In this document: positions 17,030-25,297 of the stretch, piece after piece
How the letters are laid out: each line of letters begins with the position of its first letter
How positions within the stretch are numbered: the first letter of the stretch is position 1
Source: Variovorax sp. Root473
GTDB lineage: Bacteria; Pseudomonadota; Gammaproteobacteria; Burkholderiales; Burkholderiaceae_C
Reading direction: 5' to 3'
Length of the DNA: 57,778 nt
Assembly (NCBI RefSeq): GCF_001426505.1
Contig: NZ_LMEV01000020.1
Span: 119,827 to 177,604 of the forward strand
Translations under genes and position numbers: made by a program
Notes under the pieces: generated by a model
The model's database searches: none
Told to the model about the DNA's origin: nothing
What the model saw: the letters and a program-made list of their open reading frames with translations, nothing else

Positions 17030-17884
17030 ATGTGCACACGATGCGAACGTCCCTTCTCTGCCCTTTCCGAAGCCTCAGCCTGGAACCCGCGCCGGGCCTT
17101 CCTGCTGGCCGCCGCCGGTGCGGCGCTGAGCGCGCCAGCGCTGGCGCAGGTCAACGTCGGCAATGCCTCGGTGGCGCGCAACCTCGTGCCCGCCGAGCAG
17201 ATCGAAGTGGCCGGTGTGCAACAGTACGGCCAACTGCTCGCACAGGCGCGCGCCAAGAATGCGCTGGCCGGCGACGGCAACGCCCAGCTGCAGCGGCTGC
17301 GCGCCATCGCCCAACGGCTCATTCCCTTCGCCCTGCCGTGGAACGCCCGCGCACGCGAATGGAAGTGGGAGGTGAACCTGATCGGCAGCAAGCAGATCAA
17401 CGCCTTCTGCATGCCCGGCGGCAAGATCGCCTTCTTCACCGGCATCCTCGAGCAACTGAAGCTCAGCGACGACGAGGTTGCGATGGTCATGGGCCATGAA
17501 ATGGCGCACGCGCTGCGCGAGCACGCCCGCGCGCGCATGGCCAAGAGCGCTGGCACCGGCGCGGCGCTGTCCATCGGCGCGCAGCTGCTGGGGCTCGGCC
17601 AGGTCGGCGACCTCGCGGCGCGCGCCGGCACGCAGCTCATTACCCTGAAGTTCAGCCGCAGCGACGAAACCGACGCCGACCTCGTGGGCCTGGAGCTTGC
17701 CGCGCGCGCGGGCTACGACCCGCAGGCCTCGGTGTCGCTGTGGAAGAAGATGGCCACCGCCTCCAGGAACCAGGGCGGCCTGAGCTTCTTGTCGACCCAC
17801 CCGAGCGGGCCGGACCGCATCGCCAAGCTCGAGGCGAACGTGCCGAAGGTCGAGAATCTGTACCGGGCGGCTGCGCGCAAGTAG
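17030..17884 (+). CDS. M48-family metalloprotease
   Basis: This 284-residue zinc peptidase is related to periplasmic LoiP/YcaL-type quality-control proteases. The zinc motif is HEMAH (H156, E157, H160), and the third ligand region is SDETDADLVGLELAARAGYD. The signal region NPRRAFLLAAAGAALSAPAL contains two arginines and looks Tat-like, placing the protein in the periplasm. The start at 17030 is chosen because TATCAT (17014-17019) lies 10 bases upstream with no Shine-Dalgarno. A start further upstream would run through the divergent promoter region. It is convergent with the second Bug receptor. Confidence 0.88.
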   Translation: MCTRCERPFSALSEASAWNPRRAFLLAAAGAALSAPALAQVNVGNASVARNLVPAEQIEVAGVQQYGQLLAQARAKNALAGDGNAQLQRLRAIAQRLIPFALPWNARAREWKWEVNLIGSKQINAFCMPGGKIAFFTGILEQLKLSDDEVAMVMGHEMAHALREHARARMAKSAGTGAALSIGAQLLGLGQVGDLAARAGTQLITLKFSRSDETDADLVGLELAARAGYDPQASVSLWKKMATASRNQGGLSFLSTHPSGPDRIAKLEANVPKVENLYRAAARK

Positions 17885-17907
17885 CGGGCGTCTCGCCCCG
17901 GCTCCGC

Positions 17908-18870
17908 TCAGTCGGCGGTGATGTTCCCCTTCTTCACCACCGTCGCCCAGCGCTGCGCATCCTTCTGGATCAGCGCGCCAAACGCCGCCGGCGTCGAGCT
18001 GGCGGGCACCATGCCCTGCGACTCGAAGGACTTCGCCACCTCGGGCGATTTCAGCACCGCGGCGATCTCCGTGTTCAGCCGCGCCACCACGTTGGCTGGC
18101 GTGCCCTTGGGCGCGAGCACGCCGTACCACATGTCGACGTTGTCGGCGGTCACGCCGGCCTCGGCCAGGGTGGGCACGTCGGGCAGCTGCGGCAGGCGGT
18201 GGCCGCTGCCGGTGGCGAGCGCCTTGAGCTTGCCGGCCTGGATGTGCTGCAGCGCCACGTGCACCGGCAGGAACATCGCGTCGATGCGCCCGCCGAGCAG
18301 GTCGGTGACGGCGCCGGCCGTGCCCTTGTAGGGCACGTGCAGCAGGTCGGTGCCGGTGCCCTGCATCAGCAGCGCCATCGACAGGTGGTGCGGCGTGCCG
18401 ACGCCGGGCGTGGCGTAGGTCAGCTTGCCGGGGTTGGCCTTGGCGGTGGCCACCAGCTGCGCGAGCGAGCCCGCCTTCTGGGTGGACGGGTTGGTCACCA
18501 GCAGCAGCGTGCCCCACGAGGTCTGCGACACCGGCGTGAAGTCGGCCACCGGGTCGTAGGCGAGCGACTTGTACAGGCCCTTGTTCATCACCAGCGTGTT
18601 GACCTGCACCAGCAGCGTGTAGCCGTCAGGCTTGGCGCGTGCCACCTTCTCGCTGCCGATGTTGCCGCTCGCGCCGGCCAGGTTCTCCACGATCACCGGC
18701 TGGCCAAGCACGGCGGGCAGCCGGGCCGAGAGCTGGCGTGCGATCAGGTCGATGCCAGTGCCGGGCGTGTAGGGCACCACCAGCGTCACCGGCTGGTCGG
18801 GCCAGGCGTGGGCCGCGGCGGCGCTGGCCGCAACCAGCAGGGTGGCGAAGGTCTTGCGCAGAAATTTCAT
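17908..18870 (-). CDS. Bug-family tripartite tricarboxylate transporter receptor
   Basis: This 320-residue periplasmic binding protein starts with a signal peptide (MKFLRKTFATLLVAASAAAA, then HAWPDQP). Family motifs are VTLVVPYTPGTGIDLIARQL, VENLAGASGNIGSEKVARA and KPDGYTLLVQ. They continue with LLHVPYKGTAGAVTDLLGG and the C-terminal LPDVPTLAEAGV. It follows the flavin monooxygenase by 40 bp on the same strand, so the two are probably one operon controlled by the LysR gene at 20234. No membrane components are present locally. The ligand is unknown. Confidence 0.93.
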   Translation of the reverse strand: MKFLRKTFATLLVAASAAAAHAWPDQPVTLVVPYTPGTGIDLIARQLSARLPAVLGQPVIVENLAGASGNIGSEKVARAKPDGYTLLVQVNTLVMNKGLYKSLAYDPVADFTPVSQTSWGTLLLVTNPSTQKAGSLAQLVATAKANPGKLTYATPGVGTPHHLSMALLMQGTGTDLLHVPYKGTAGAVTDLLGGRIDAMFLPVHVALQHIQAGKLKALATGSGHRLPQLPDVPTLAEAGVTADNVDMWYGVLAPKGTPANVVARLNTEIAAVLKSPEVAKSFESQGMVPASSTPAAFGALIQKDAQRWATVVKKGNITAD

Positions 18871-18910
18871 CGTGTCTTGTCTCCGTCTTGATCTGTGAAT
18901 GTGCCGGCGC

Positions 18911-20161
18911 TCAGAGGTACGACGCGCGCGCCTTCAGCGCCGCCGGGTCGTAGCCGGCCACGCGCTTGTAGTGGTCGGAGATCGCCTGCAGTTCCTGCTG
19001 CGTGACGATCTCGTCGAGGTTTTCGACGCGCTGGCCGCCCGAACGCTCGAACACCTCGCGCAGGATGGTGTCGGGTGGATTGCTGCGGTTGGTCAGCACC
19101 ACGTCGGTGGTGGCCTTCACGCGCACGCGGTCGTAGGTCTCGAGCGCCGCGATGCCCACGCCCTCGCGCTTCATCGCGCCCGCCAGGAAGCGCGCGTCGA
19201 TGATCGCCTGGCCCGCGCCGTTGGAGCCGCGCGGCACCATCGGGTGCGCGGCGTCGCCCAGCAGCGTGAGGCGGCCATGACTCCAGCGTGGCAGCGGGTC
19301 CTGGTCGACCATCGGGTACTCCAGGATGGTGTCGGAGGCCAGGATCAGCGCCGGCACATCGAGCCAGTCGAAGTGCCAGTCGGCGAAGGCGGGCAGGAAG
19401 TCCTCGAGGCGCCCGGCGCGGCTCCAGTCGCGCATCGCGGGCTGGGGCGCGTGGATCTCGGCCACCCAGTTCACGAGCTGGCGGCCCTGGTCGTCGATGT
19501 CGTTGCGGATCGGGTAGATCACCATCTTGCCGACGGTGAGCCATCCCGCGCGCACCATGCTGCCGCCCGAGAGAAAGGGTTTCCAGGCCGCAGTGCCTCG
19601 CCACATGTTGATGCCCGAATACCGCGGCGCGCCCTCGTCCGGATACAGCTGCCTGCGCAGCGCCGAATGGATGCCGTCGCAGCCCACCGCGACCGCGCCG
19701 CGCACCGGCGCGCGGCCGTCGGCGAAGTGCACCGTCACGCCGTCGGCGTCCTGTTCGACGCCGATGCAGCGGTGGCCGCACTGCACGCTGTCGGGCCCCA
19801 GGCGCTTCAAGGTTTCGTTCAGCAGCACGGTCTGCAGGTCGCCGCGGTGGATCGAGTACTGCGGCCAGTCGTAGCCCGCGTGCTGGCCGGCGGGCTCGCG
19901 GAACACCAACTGGCCGTGCTCGGTGAAGAAGACCGCCTCCCGCGTGCGCACGCCCACGGCGTCGAGCGCGTCGAGCAGGCCCAGCTCGGACAGCTCTCGC
20001 ACTGCATGGGGCAGCAGGTTGATGCCCACGCCGAGCGGGCGCAGCTCGGGCACGGCCTCGTACACGCGGCAGGCGATGCCGGCCTGGTGCAGGCTCAGGG
20101 CGAGGGTCAGGCCGCCGATGCCGGCGCCAAGGATGATGACTTCGTGGGGTGCGGTGCTCAT
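18911..20161 (-). CDS. FAD-dependent monooxygenase (salicylate hydroxylase / PhzS-like)
   Basis: This 416-residue single-component flavoprotein has the N-terminal motif IILGAGIGGLTLALSLHQAG, the DG motif AVGCDGIHSALRRQL and the GD motif LTLLGDAAHPMVPRGSNGAG. This is the group that hydroxylates or decarboxylates aromatic acids using NAD(P)H. It is shorter than the first monooxygenase and lacks the thioredoxin-like tail. ATG 20161 (MSTAPHEVIIL) is chosen because an upstream in-frame start adds an unconserved stretch and crosses the divergent promoter. It is paired with a Bug receptor downstream and is divergent from a LysR gene. Confidence 0.9.
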   Translation of the reverse strand: MSTAPHEVIILGAGIGGLTLALSLHQAGIACRVYEAVPELRPLGVGINLLPHAVRELSELGLLDALDAVGVRTREAVFFTEHGQLVFREPAGQHAGYDWPQYSIHRGDLQTVLLNETLKRLGPDSVQCGHRCIGVEQDADGVTVHFADGRAPVRGAVAVGCDGIHSALRRQLYPDEGAPRYSGINMWRGTAAWKPFLSGGSMVRAGWLTVGKMVIYPIRNDIDDQGRQLVNWVAEIHAPQPAMRDWSRAGRLEDFLPAFADWHFDWLDVPALILASDTILEYPMVDQDPLPRWSHGRLTLLGDAAHPMVPRGSNGAGQAIIDARFLAGAMKREGVGIAALETYDRVRVKATTDVVLTNRSNPPDTILREVFERSGGQRVENLDEIVTQQELQAISDHYKRVAGYDPAALKARASYL

Positions 20162-20189
20162 GGGGTCCGTATTGGGACCGCAAACGAGG

Positions 20190-20215
20190 CATATGGGAAA
20201 TTTAGATGTCATATG
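20190..20215. promoter_or_regulatory. Two CATATG boxes 20 bp apart in the divergent monooxygenase/LysR region
   Basis: Identical palindromic hexamers are at 20190-20195 and 20210-20215, two helical turns apart, in the only 72 bp between the divergent starts. The AT-rich spacer stands out in this G+C-rich DNA. They fit a LysR binding region that could control both directions. Confidence 0.45.
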
Positions 20216-20233
20216 GATTTATCATGAATTCTT

Positions 20234-21133
20234 ATGAACCTGACCACGCGCCAGATGCGCGCCTTCCTGCAGGTGGCGCGCATCGGCAACTTCACCCGCG
20301 CGGCGGAGCAGGCGCACATCACCCAGGCCGGCCTGAGCATCCTGATCCGCGAGATGGAAAAGCAGCTCGGCTGCCGCCTGTTCGACCGCACCACGCGCAT
20401 GGTGAGCCTCACGCCGGCCGGCCGGCGCCTGCTGCCGGTGGTGGAGCGGCTCGTCACCGACCTCGATGACGTGGCCGCCGAACTCGGCGCCGAGGGCGAC
20501 GCGGCGCGCCAGACGCTGCGCATCGCGGCCACGCCGCTGGTGTCGTCGCACCTGCTGCCCTGGGTGTTCGCGAGTTTTCGCGCCGCGCATCCGCAGGTCG
20601 TGCTGCGCCTCTTCGACGCCGACCTGCGCGATGTGGAAGCGATGGTGGCCGCGGGCGAGGCCGACCTCGGCCTGGGCTTCTTCTTCAAGGCCGCGGCGGG
20701 GCTCGACCGCACGCCCGTGGGGCGCTTCGAGCTGATGCGCGTCACGCAGGCCGCGGCCGACGGCGAACCGGTCGGCACCGCGCCCTGGTCCGCGCTGCGC
20801 GGCGCCACGCTGATCGGCCTGCCGCCCGGCAACCCGATCCAGAAGGTGATCGAGCGCCAGCTCGGCGAGATCGGCCTGGCCGACGCGCAGCGGCCTGCCT
20901 TCAACTTCTTCGGCACACTGATCTCGATGGTCGAGGCCGGCTTCGGCACCGCGGTGATGCCCACCTTCGCGCTCGCGGCGTGCCGCCGTCACCGCGTGAA
21001 GACCGACGTGCTGCTGACGCCGCGCGTGGGCATGGACTTCTTTCGCCTGACCAAGCGCGGCACGCACGAGACCGAGGCGATGCGCGCCTTCAGCGAGACG
21101 CTGGCCAAGGCCTTGCCGGCGCTGTCGCGCTAA
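20234..21133 (+). CDS. LysR-family transcriptional regulator
   Basis: This 299-residue regulator has an N-terminal winged helix-turn-helix (MRAFLQVARIGNFTRAAEQA, then HITQAGLSILIREMEKQLG) and a substrate-binding domain. It is divergent from the monooxygenase/Bug receptor operon, which it probably activates. The start at 20234 has TATCAT at 20220-20225, 8 bases upstream, and no Shine-Dalgarno, so the transcript may be leaderless. It ends 3 bp from the stop of the frameshifted gene on the other strand. Confidence 0.92.
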   Translation: MNLTTRQMRAFLQVARIGNFTRAAEQAHITQAGLSILIREMEKQLGCRLFDRTTRMVSLTPAGRRLLPVVERLVTDLDDVAAELGAEGDAARQTLRIAATPLVSSHLLPWVFASFRAAHPQVVLRLFDADLRDVEAMVAAGEADLGLGFFFKAAAGLDRTPVGRFELMRVTQAAADGEPVGTAPWSALRGATLIGLPPGNPIQKVIERQLGEIGLADAQRPAFNFFGTLISMVEAGFGTAVMPTFALAACRRHRVKTDVLLTPRVGMDFFRLTKRGTHETEAMRAFSETLAKALPALSR

Positions 21134-21135
21134 CG

Positions 21136-21545
21136 TCACACCATCGCGTTGTCACCGCCCGGGATCTCATGCGCCTTGATCTGCCGGCGCGTGAGCTTGT
21201 AGAGCGTGGACGACAGGAAGCCGTCCTGGTGGGTGTTCTTGGTCACGTTCACCACGAACTCGTCTTCGGGCGCCACGGCCTGCGCGCCCATGATCCAGCG
21301 CAGGCTCTCGCGGTAGTTGTAGAGCCCCTTGTCGTTGGCGTCGGCCAGCAGAGTCGACCGCGTTGCCCTGGTATTCGTCGCGCCAGATCTCGTGGCGCAG
21401 CCGGTCAGGCCGCCCTGTCGGCGTCGTCGCCCCGCTCGGCGCTTCGGCGCGCGATCGCGGCCTTCACCTCGGGCGCGTTCACCACGTCGCGTGGCAGGGA
21501 CACCGCCGTCGCCGCGGGCGGCGGGGACGGAGTCGGGATCGGCAT
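21136..21545 (-). pseudogene. Frameshifted conserved gene (two single-base insertions)
   Basis: Reading starts at ATG 21545 (MPIPTPSPPPAATAVSLPRD) and stops early at about residue 46. Two downstream stretches in other frames are protein-like: DRLRHEIWRDEYQGNAVD, then LLADANDKGLYNYRESLRWI through to DGFLSSTLYKLTRRQIKAHE and the end. Removing one base near 21407 and one at 21352 joins all three into a single 135-residue frame; 410 minus 2 bases is exactly 136 codons. I do not recognise the family. It starts 15 bases after the exonuclease III stop, as in an operon. Either the gene is decayed or the assembly has two errors. Confidence 0.7.
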
Positions 21546-21560
21546 CGCCGGGCGGGCGAC

Positions 21561-22364
21561 TTACAGCGTGAAGTCGTACTCCACAGTGATCGGCGCGTGG
21601 TCGCTGAACTTGACCGTCTTGTAGATCGACTCGGTGCGCGCCAGCGCGCCCATGGCCGGCGTGGCCAGGTGGTAGTCCAGCCGCCACCCCACGTTGTTCG
21701 CGTAGGCCTGGCCGCGGTTGCTCCACCAGGTGTAGGCCTCGCCCGTGGTGTCGGGTTTGAGGCGGCGGTACACGTCCACCAGGCCGGCGCCTTCGGTGCC
21801 GGCGTCGAGCAGGCGCGTCATCCAGGCGCGCTCTTCGGGCAGGAAGCCGCTGTTCTTCTGGTTGCCGCGCCAGTTCTTCAAGTCGATTTCCTGGTGCGCG
21901 ATGTTGATGTCGCCGCACAGGATGAACTCGCGCTCCTTCTTCAGCGCCACGAGGTGCGGGAAGAAACCCTTCAGGAAGCGGAACTTGGCGGCCTGGCGCT
22001 CCTCGCCCGAGCTGCCGCTCGGGAAGTAGCAGCTGATGACCGAGAACTTGCGCTTGGGCGTGTCGAAGCGCAACTCGAGGTAGCGGCCTTCGGCGTCGAA
22101 TTCGGGATCACCCCAGCCCACCACCACGGCGCTGGGCGCATGCTTGGTGTAGATCGCAGTGCCCGCGTAGCCTTTTTTCTCGGCAAAGTGAAAGTGGCCC
22201 TGGAGTTCGGCCATCCTTTCGAAGCGGCCCTCGACATCGCTGGCCTGGACGCGGATTTCCTGCATGCAAATACAATCCGGCGCGAGTTCGGCCACCCAGT
22301 CGGCGACGCCCTTGGTGGCCGCCGAGCGCAGGCCATTGAGATTGAGACTGGTCAGTTTGAACAC
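21561..22364 (-). CDS. xth: Exonuclease III / AP endonuclease (ExoA/XthA family)
   Basis: This base-excision-repair enzyme cuts DNA at abasic sites and removes 3' blocks. From the GTG at 22364 it has 267 residues beginning VFKLTSLNLNGLRSA. Metal and catalytic residues are visible in CMQEIRVQ (Glu), CGDINIAHQEIDLKN (Asp/Asn) and the C-terminal FSDHAPITVEY (Asp-His). A family block is GYAGTAIYTK. The GTG is only 12 bp from the divergent pyrE start, with GGAA as Shine-Dalgarno. The gene is intact; the next gene in the same direction is broken. Confidence 0.95.
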   Translation of the reverse strand: MFKLTSLNLNGLRSAATKGVADWVAELAPDCICMQEIRVQASDVEGRFERMAELQGHFHFAEKKGYAGTAIYTKHAPSAVVVGWGDPEFDAEGRYLELRFDTPKRKFSVISCYFPSGSSGEERQAAKFRFLKGFFPHLVALKKEREFILCGDINIAHQEIDLKNWRGNQKNSGFLPEERAWMTRLLDAGTEGAGLVDVYRRLKPDTTGEAYTWWSNRGQAYANNVGWRLDYHLATPAMGALARTESIYKTVKFSDHAPITVEYDFTL

Positions 22365-22376
22365 AAGGAATTTCCA
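22365..22376. promoter_or_regulatory. 12-bp divergent spacer with a shared palindromic ribosome binding site
   Basis: The spacer between the exonuclease start (GTG) and the pyrE start (ATG) is AAGGAATTTCCA. GGAA-T-TTCC is an inverted repeat, so each strand carries a GGAA Shine-Dalgarno at a workable distance from its own start codon. Both promoters must therefore lie inside the opposite coding region. Confidence 0.7.
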
Positions 22377-23057
22377 ATGGCTGTAGACGGTCAGACAAGC
22401 AGCGCGGTGGCACAGGACTTCGTCCAGTTCGCGCTCGACGCCGGCGTGCTTCGCTTCGGCGAATTCAAGACCAAGGCCGGTCGCATGAGCCCGTATTTCT
22501 TCAACTCGGGCCTCTTCGACGACGGCGCCAAGATCGCGCGGCTCGCCGGATTCTATGCAGACCGCCTGGTCGAAAGCGGCCTGGAGTTCGACATGATCTT
22601 CGGTCCCGCCTACAAGGGCATCCCGCTGGGCGCCACCGTGGCCGCCGAGTTGGCTCGCCGCGGTCGCAACTACCCCTTCGCCTACAACCGCAAGGAAGCC
22701 AAGGCGCACGGCGAGGGCGGCAACCTCGTGGGCGCGCCGCTGAAGGGCCGCGTGCTCATCGTCGACGACGTGATGTCCGCCGGCACCGCGGTGCGCGAAT
22801 CGATCGCCGCGATCCAGGCCGCGGGCGCCACGCCGCATGCCGTGGCCATCGCCCTCGACCGGCAGGAAAAGGCCACCGAGAACGGCGTCGACGTGGACCA
22901 CAGCGCCGTGCAGTACGTGCGCAACCAGCTCGGCCTCGCGGTGGTGCCCATCGCCACGCTGGACGACCTGTTGAGCTACCTCTCGGGCAACGCCGCCGCC
23001 GACCTCGGCGCGCACCGCGAGCGCGTGCTGGCCTACCGCACGCGCTACGGCGCCTGA
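22377..23057 (+). CDS. pyrE: Orotate phosphoribosyltransferase
   Basis: PyrE makes orotidine 5'-phosphate from orotate and PRPP in pyrimidine synthesis. The 226 residues show the family start (FVQFALDAGVLRFGEFKTKA) and FGPAYKGIPLG. The PRPP-binding motif is VLIVDDVMSAGTAVRES at about residues 124-140, preceded by the catalytic flexible loop NRKEAKAHGEGG. The ATG at 22377 is chosen from the AAGGAA Shine-Dalgarno; a longer in-frame opening runs antisense through the exonuclease gene and is not coding. Confidence 0.97.
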   Translation: MAVDGQTSSAVAQDFVQFALDAGVLRFGEFKTKAGRMSPYFFNSGLFDDGAKIARLAGFYADRLVESGLEFDMIFGPAYKGIPLGATVAAELARRGRNYPFAYNRKEAKAHGEGGNLVGAPLKGRVLIVDDVMSAGTAVRESIAAIQAAGATPHAVAIALDRQEKATENGVDVDHSAVQYVRNQLGLAVVPIATLDDLLSYLSGNAAADLGAHRERVLAYRTRYGA

Positions 23058-23069
23058 GACGCAGCGCCG

Positions 23070-23762
23070 ATGCGACGCCTCGCCCGCCACTCCTCTTCCG
23101 CCTGCGCCGTGGCATCGCTGTGGCTGGGCCTGGCAGCCCTGTCAGGGTGCGGGGCGGCGCTCGCGCAGCCCGCCAGGACGGAACCGCCCGGTGTCGGCAT
23201 CTACACCTGCGTCGACGCGCGCGGACGCACGCTCACCGCCGACCGGCCGATCGCCGAATGCAGCGACCGCGAGCAGCGCGAACTGGGGCCGAGTGGCACG
23301 GTGCGTCGCAAGCTGGAGCCGACCTACACGGCGCACGAGCTGCAGGAGCGCGAGGACCGCGCGCGCGAAGCCGCCATCCAGGCGGCGCGCATCATCGACG
23401 AGCGCCGCCGCGAGCGCGCGCTGCTGGTGCGCTACCCCAACGCCACCACCCACGACCGTGAGCGCGTCGAGGCGCTGTCGCAGATCGATGCGGTGATCCA
23501 GGCGGCGAAGAAGCGCATCGTCGAACTCGGCGACGACCGCAAGAAGATCGACGAGGAGCTCGAGTTCTACAAGCAGGACACGAGCAAGGCGCCCGGCGCG
23601 GTGCGTCGCCGGATCGAGGACAACACGCAGAGCCTGGCCGTGCAGAACCGCTTCATCGCGGAGCAGGAAGAAGAGAAGAAGCGCGTGAATGCGCGCTTCG
23701 ACGAAGAGCGCGGGCGCCTGAAGACGCTCTGGTCGCCGCAGAACGGCGGCAACCCGCGCTGA
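23070..23762 (+). CDS. DUF4124-like exported coiled-coil protein
   Basis: This 230-residue envelope protein has a signal peptide with a possible lipobox (ALSGC, cysteine at about residue 27). A short DUF4124-type segment (GIYTCVDARGRTLTADRPIA, then ECSDREQRELG) follows. The rest, about residues 85-225, is strongly charged and helical with heptad-like patterns, so a long coiled coil is likely. The function is unknown. It starts 12 bases after pyrE and could be co-transcribed with it. It ends before a hairpin shared with the convergent gatB. Confidence 0.78.
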   Translation: MRRLARHSSSACAVASLWLGLAALSGCGAALAQPARTEPPGVGIYTCVDARGRTLTADRPIAECSDREQRELGPSGTVRRKLEPTYTAHELQEREDRAREAAIQAARIIDERRRERALLVRYPNATTHDRERVEALSQIDAVIQAAKKRIVELGDDRKKIDEELEFYKQDTSKAPGAVRRRIEDNTQSLAVQNRFIAEQEEEKKRVNARFDEERGRLKTLWSPQNGGNPR

Positions 23763-23774
23763 CGAATGAACCGG

Positions 23775-23798
23775 CCGGGGCCTTGCGCAAGGCCCCGG
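23775..23798. terminator. Hairpin between convergent genes, terminator candidate
   Basis: A perfect 10-bp stem (23775-23784 with 23789-23798) has a GCGC loop and lies in the 43-bp gap between the DUF4124-like gene and gatB. No U-tract is present, so it may act as a transcript end-stabiliser or a weak terminator. Confidence 0.45.
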
Positions 23799-23805
23799 GG
23801 GTCGA

Positions 23806-25296
23806 TCAGCCCAGCTTGGCTTTCAGCAGCTCGGTGACCTGCGCAGGGTTGGCCTTGCCCCCGCTGGCCTTCATGACCTGGCCCACGAGGCCGTTGAGCG
23901 CCTTCTCTTTACCGCCGCGGTATTCCTCGACGTTCTTCGCGTTCCTGGCAATCACCTCGTCGAGGATCTTGTCGAGCGCGCCGGCGTCGTTCATCGGCTT
24001 GAGGTCTTTCGCTTCGATGATCGCGTCGACATCGCTGCCTTCGCCGCTCCACAGCGCCTCGAACACCTGGCGCGCCGCGTTGTTCGGCAGCGTGCCGTCG
24101 GCGATGCGCGTCACCAGTTGCGCGAGCTGCGCGGCCTTCACGGGCGCGGCCTCGATGCCGATCTCGGCGGCGTTCAGGCGGCGCGCCATCTCGCCGGTGA
24201 TCCAGTTGCTGGCCAGCTTGGGCGCCGCGCCGGCGTTCACCGCATCGTCGAAGTAGCGGGCCAGCGCCGCGCCTTGCGTGAGCTGCGCGGCGTCGTATTC
24301 CGACAGGCCGTGGTCGCGCACATAGCGCTCGGCCGTGGCGCGCGGCAGCTCGGGCATGGTGGCGCGCACGCGCTCGATCCACTCGGCAGCCACCACGAGG
24401 GGCGGCAGGTCGGGGTCGGGAAAGTAGCGGTAGTCGGCCGCGTCTTCCTTGGTGCGCATGGTGCGCGTCTCGCCGGTGGCGGGGTCGAACAGCACGGTGG
24501 CCTGCTCGATGGCGCGGCCTTCTTCGAGCTCGTCGATCTGCGAGTTGATCTCGTAGTCGATCGCCTGCTGCATGAACTTGAAGCTGTTCAGGTTCTTGAT
24601 CTCGCGGCGCGTGCCGAGCTTGTCGCCGGGCTTGCGCACCGACACGTTGGCATCGCAGCGAAAGCTCCCTTCCTGCATGTTGCCGTCGCAGATGCCGATC
24701 CACGTGACGATCTTGTGCAGCTCCTTGGCATAGGCCACGGCCTCGGCGGTAGAGCGCATGTCGGGCTCGGTCACGATCTCTAGCAGCGGCGTGCCGGCGC
24801 GGTTCAGGTCGATGCCGCTCTGGCCGATGAAGTCTTCGTGCAGCGACTTGCCCGCGTCTTCCTCGAGGTGGGCGCGCACCAGGCGCACGGTCTTCTTTTC
24901 TTCGCCGAGGAAGAACGACACCGCACCGCCTTGCACCACCGGGATCTCGAACTGGCTGATCTGGTAGCCCTTGGGCAGGTCGGGGTAGAAGTAGTTCTTG
25001 CGTGCGAACACGCTGCGCGGCGCGATGTGCGAACCCAGCGCCAGGCCGAGCTTGATGGCGCGCTCGACCGCGCCCTTGTTCATCACGGGCAGCGTGCCGG
25101 GCAGTGCCAGGTCGACCGCGCAGGCCTGCGTGTTGGGCTCGGCGCCGAAGGCGGTGGAGGCGCGGCTGAAGATCTTGCTCGCGGTCGACAGTTGCGCGTG
25201 TGTCTCGAAGCCGATGATGACTTCATAGCCGCGCACCAGCGGGCCGGTCGGGCGGCCTTGTTGTTGTGCTTCGAATGTGTTCACGGTCTCGCTCAT
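23806..25296 (-). CDS. gatB: Asp-tRNA(Asn)/Glu-tRNA(Gln) amidotransferase subunit B
   Basis: GatB is the tRNA-binding and kinase subunit of GatCAB, which converts mischarged Glu-tRNA(Gln) or Asp-tRNA(Asn) to the amidated forms. The 496 residues begin MSETVNTF; family blocks are YEVIIGFETHAQLSTASKIF, YFYPDLPKGYQISQFE and the YRYFPDPDLPPL block. The C-terminal YqeY-like tail ends VMKASGGKANPAQVTELLK. The start at 25296 lies 1 base after the gatA stop. An upstream in-frame extension runs into gatA and is rejected. Confidence 0.97.
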   Translation of the reverse strand: MSETVNTFEAQQQGRPTGPLVRGYEVIIGFETHAQLSTASKIFSRASTAFGAEPNTQACAVDLALPGTLPVMNKGAVERAIKLGLALGSHIAPRSVFARKNYFYPDLPKGYQISQFEIPVVQGGAVSFFLGEEKKTVRLVRAHLEEDAGKSLHEDFIGQSGIDLNRAGTPLLEIVTEPDMRSTAEAVAYAKELHKIVTWIGICDGNMQEGSFRCDANVSVRKPGDKLGTRREIKNLNSFKFMQQAIDYEINSQIDELEEGRAIEQATVLFDPATGETRTMRTKEDAADYRYFPDPDLPPLVVAAEWIERVRATMPELPRATAERYVRDHGLSEYDAAQLTQGAALARYFDDAVNAGAAPKLASNWITGEMARRLNAAEIGIEAAPVKAAQLAQLVTRIADGTLPNNAARQVFEALWSGEGSDVDAIIEAKDLKPMNDAGALDKILDEVIARNAKNVEEYRGGKEKALNGLVGQVMKASGGKANPAQVTELLKAKLG

Positions 25297-25297
25297 G

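Noticed and set aside
16968..17640. N-terminal extension of the AmpG-like permease across the M48 gene
   Set aside because: The extra ~230 codons are antisense to the M48 protease with its HEMAH motif. The permease homology starts after the ATG at 16950.
21363..22376. In-frame extension upstream of pyrE
   Set aside because: It reads antisense through the exonuclease gene. The AAGGAA and ATG at 22377 give the normal PyrE N-terminus.
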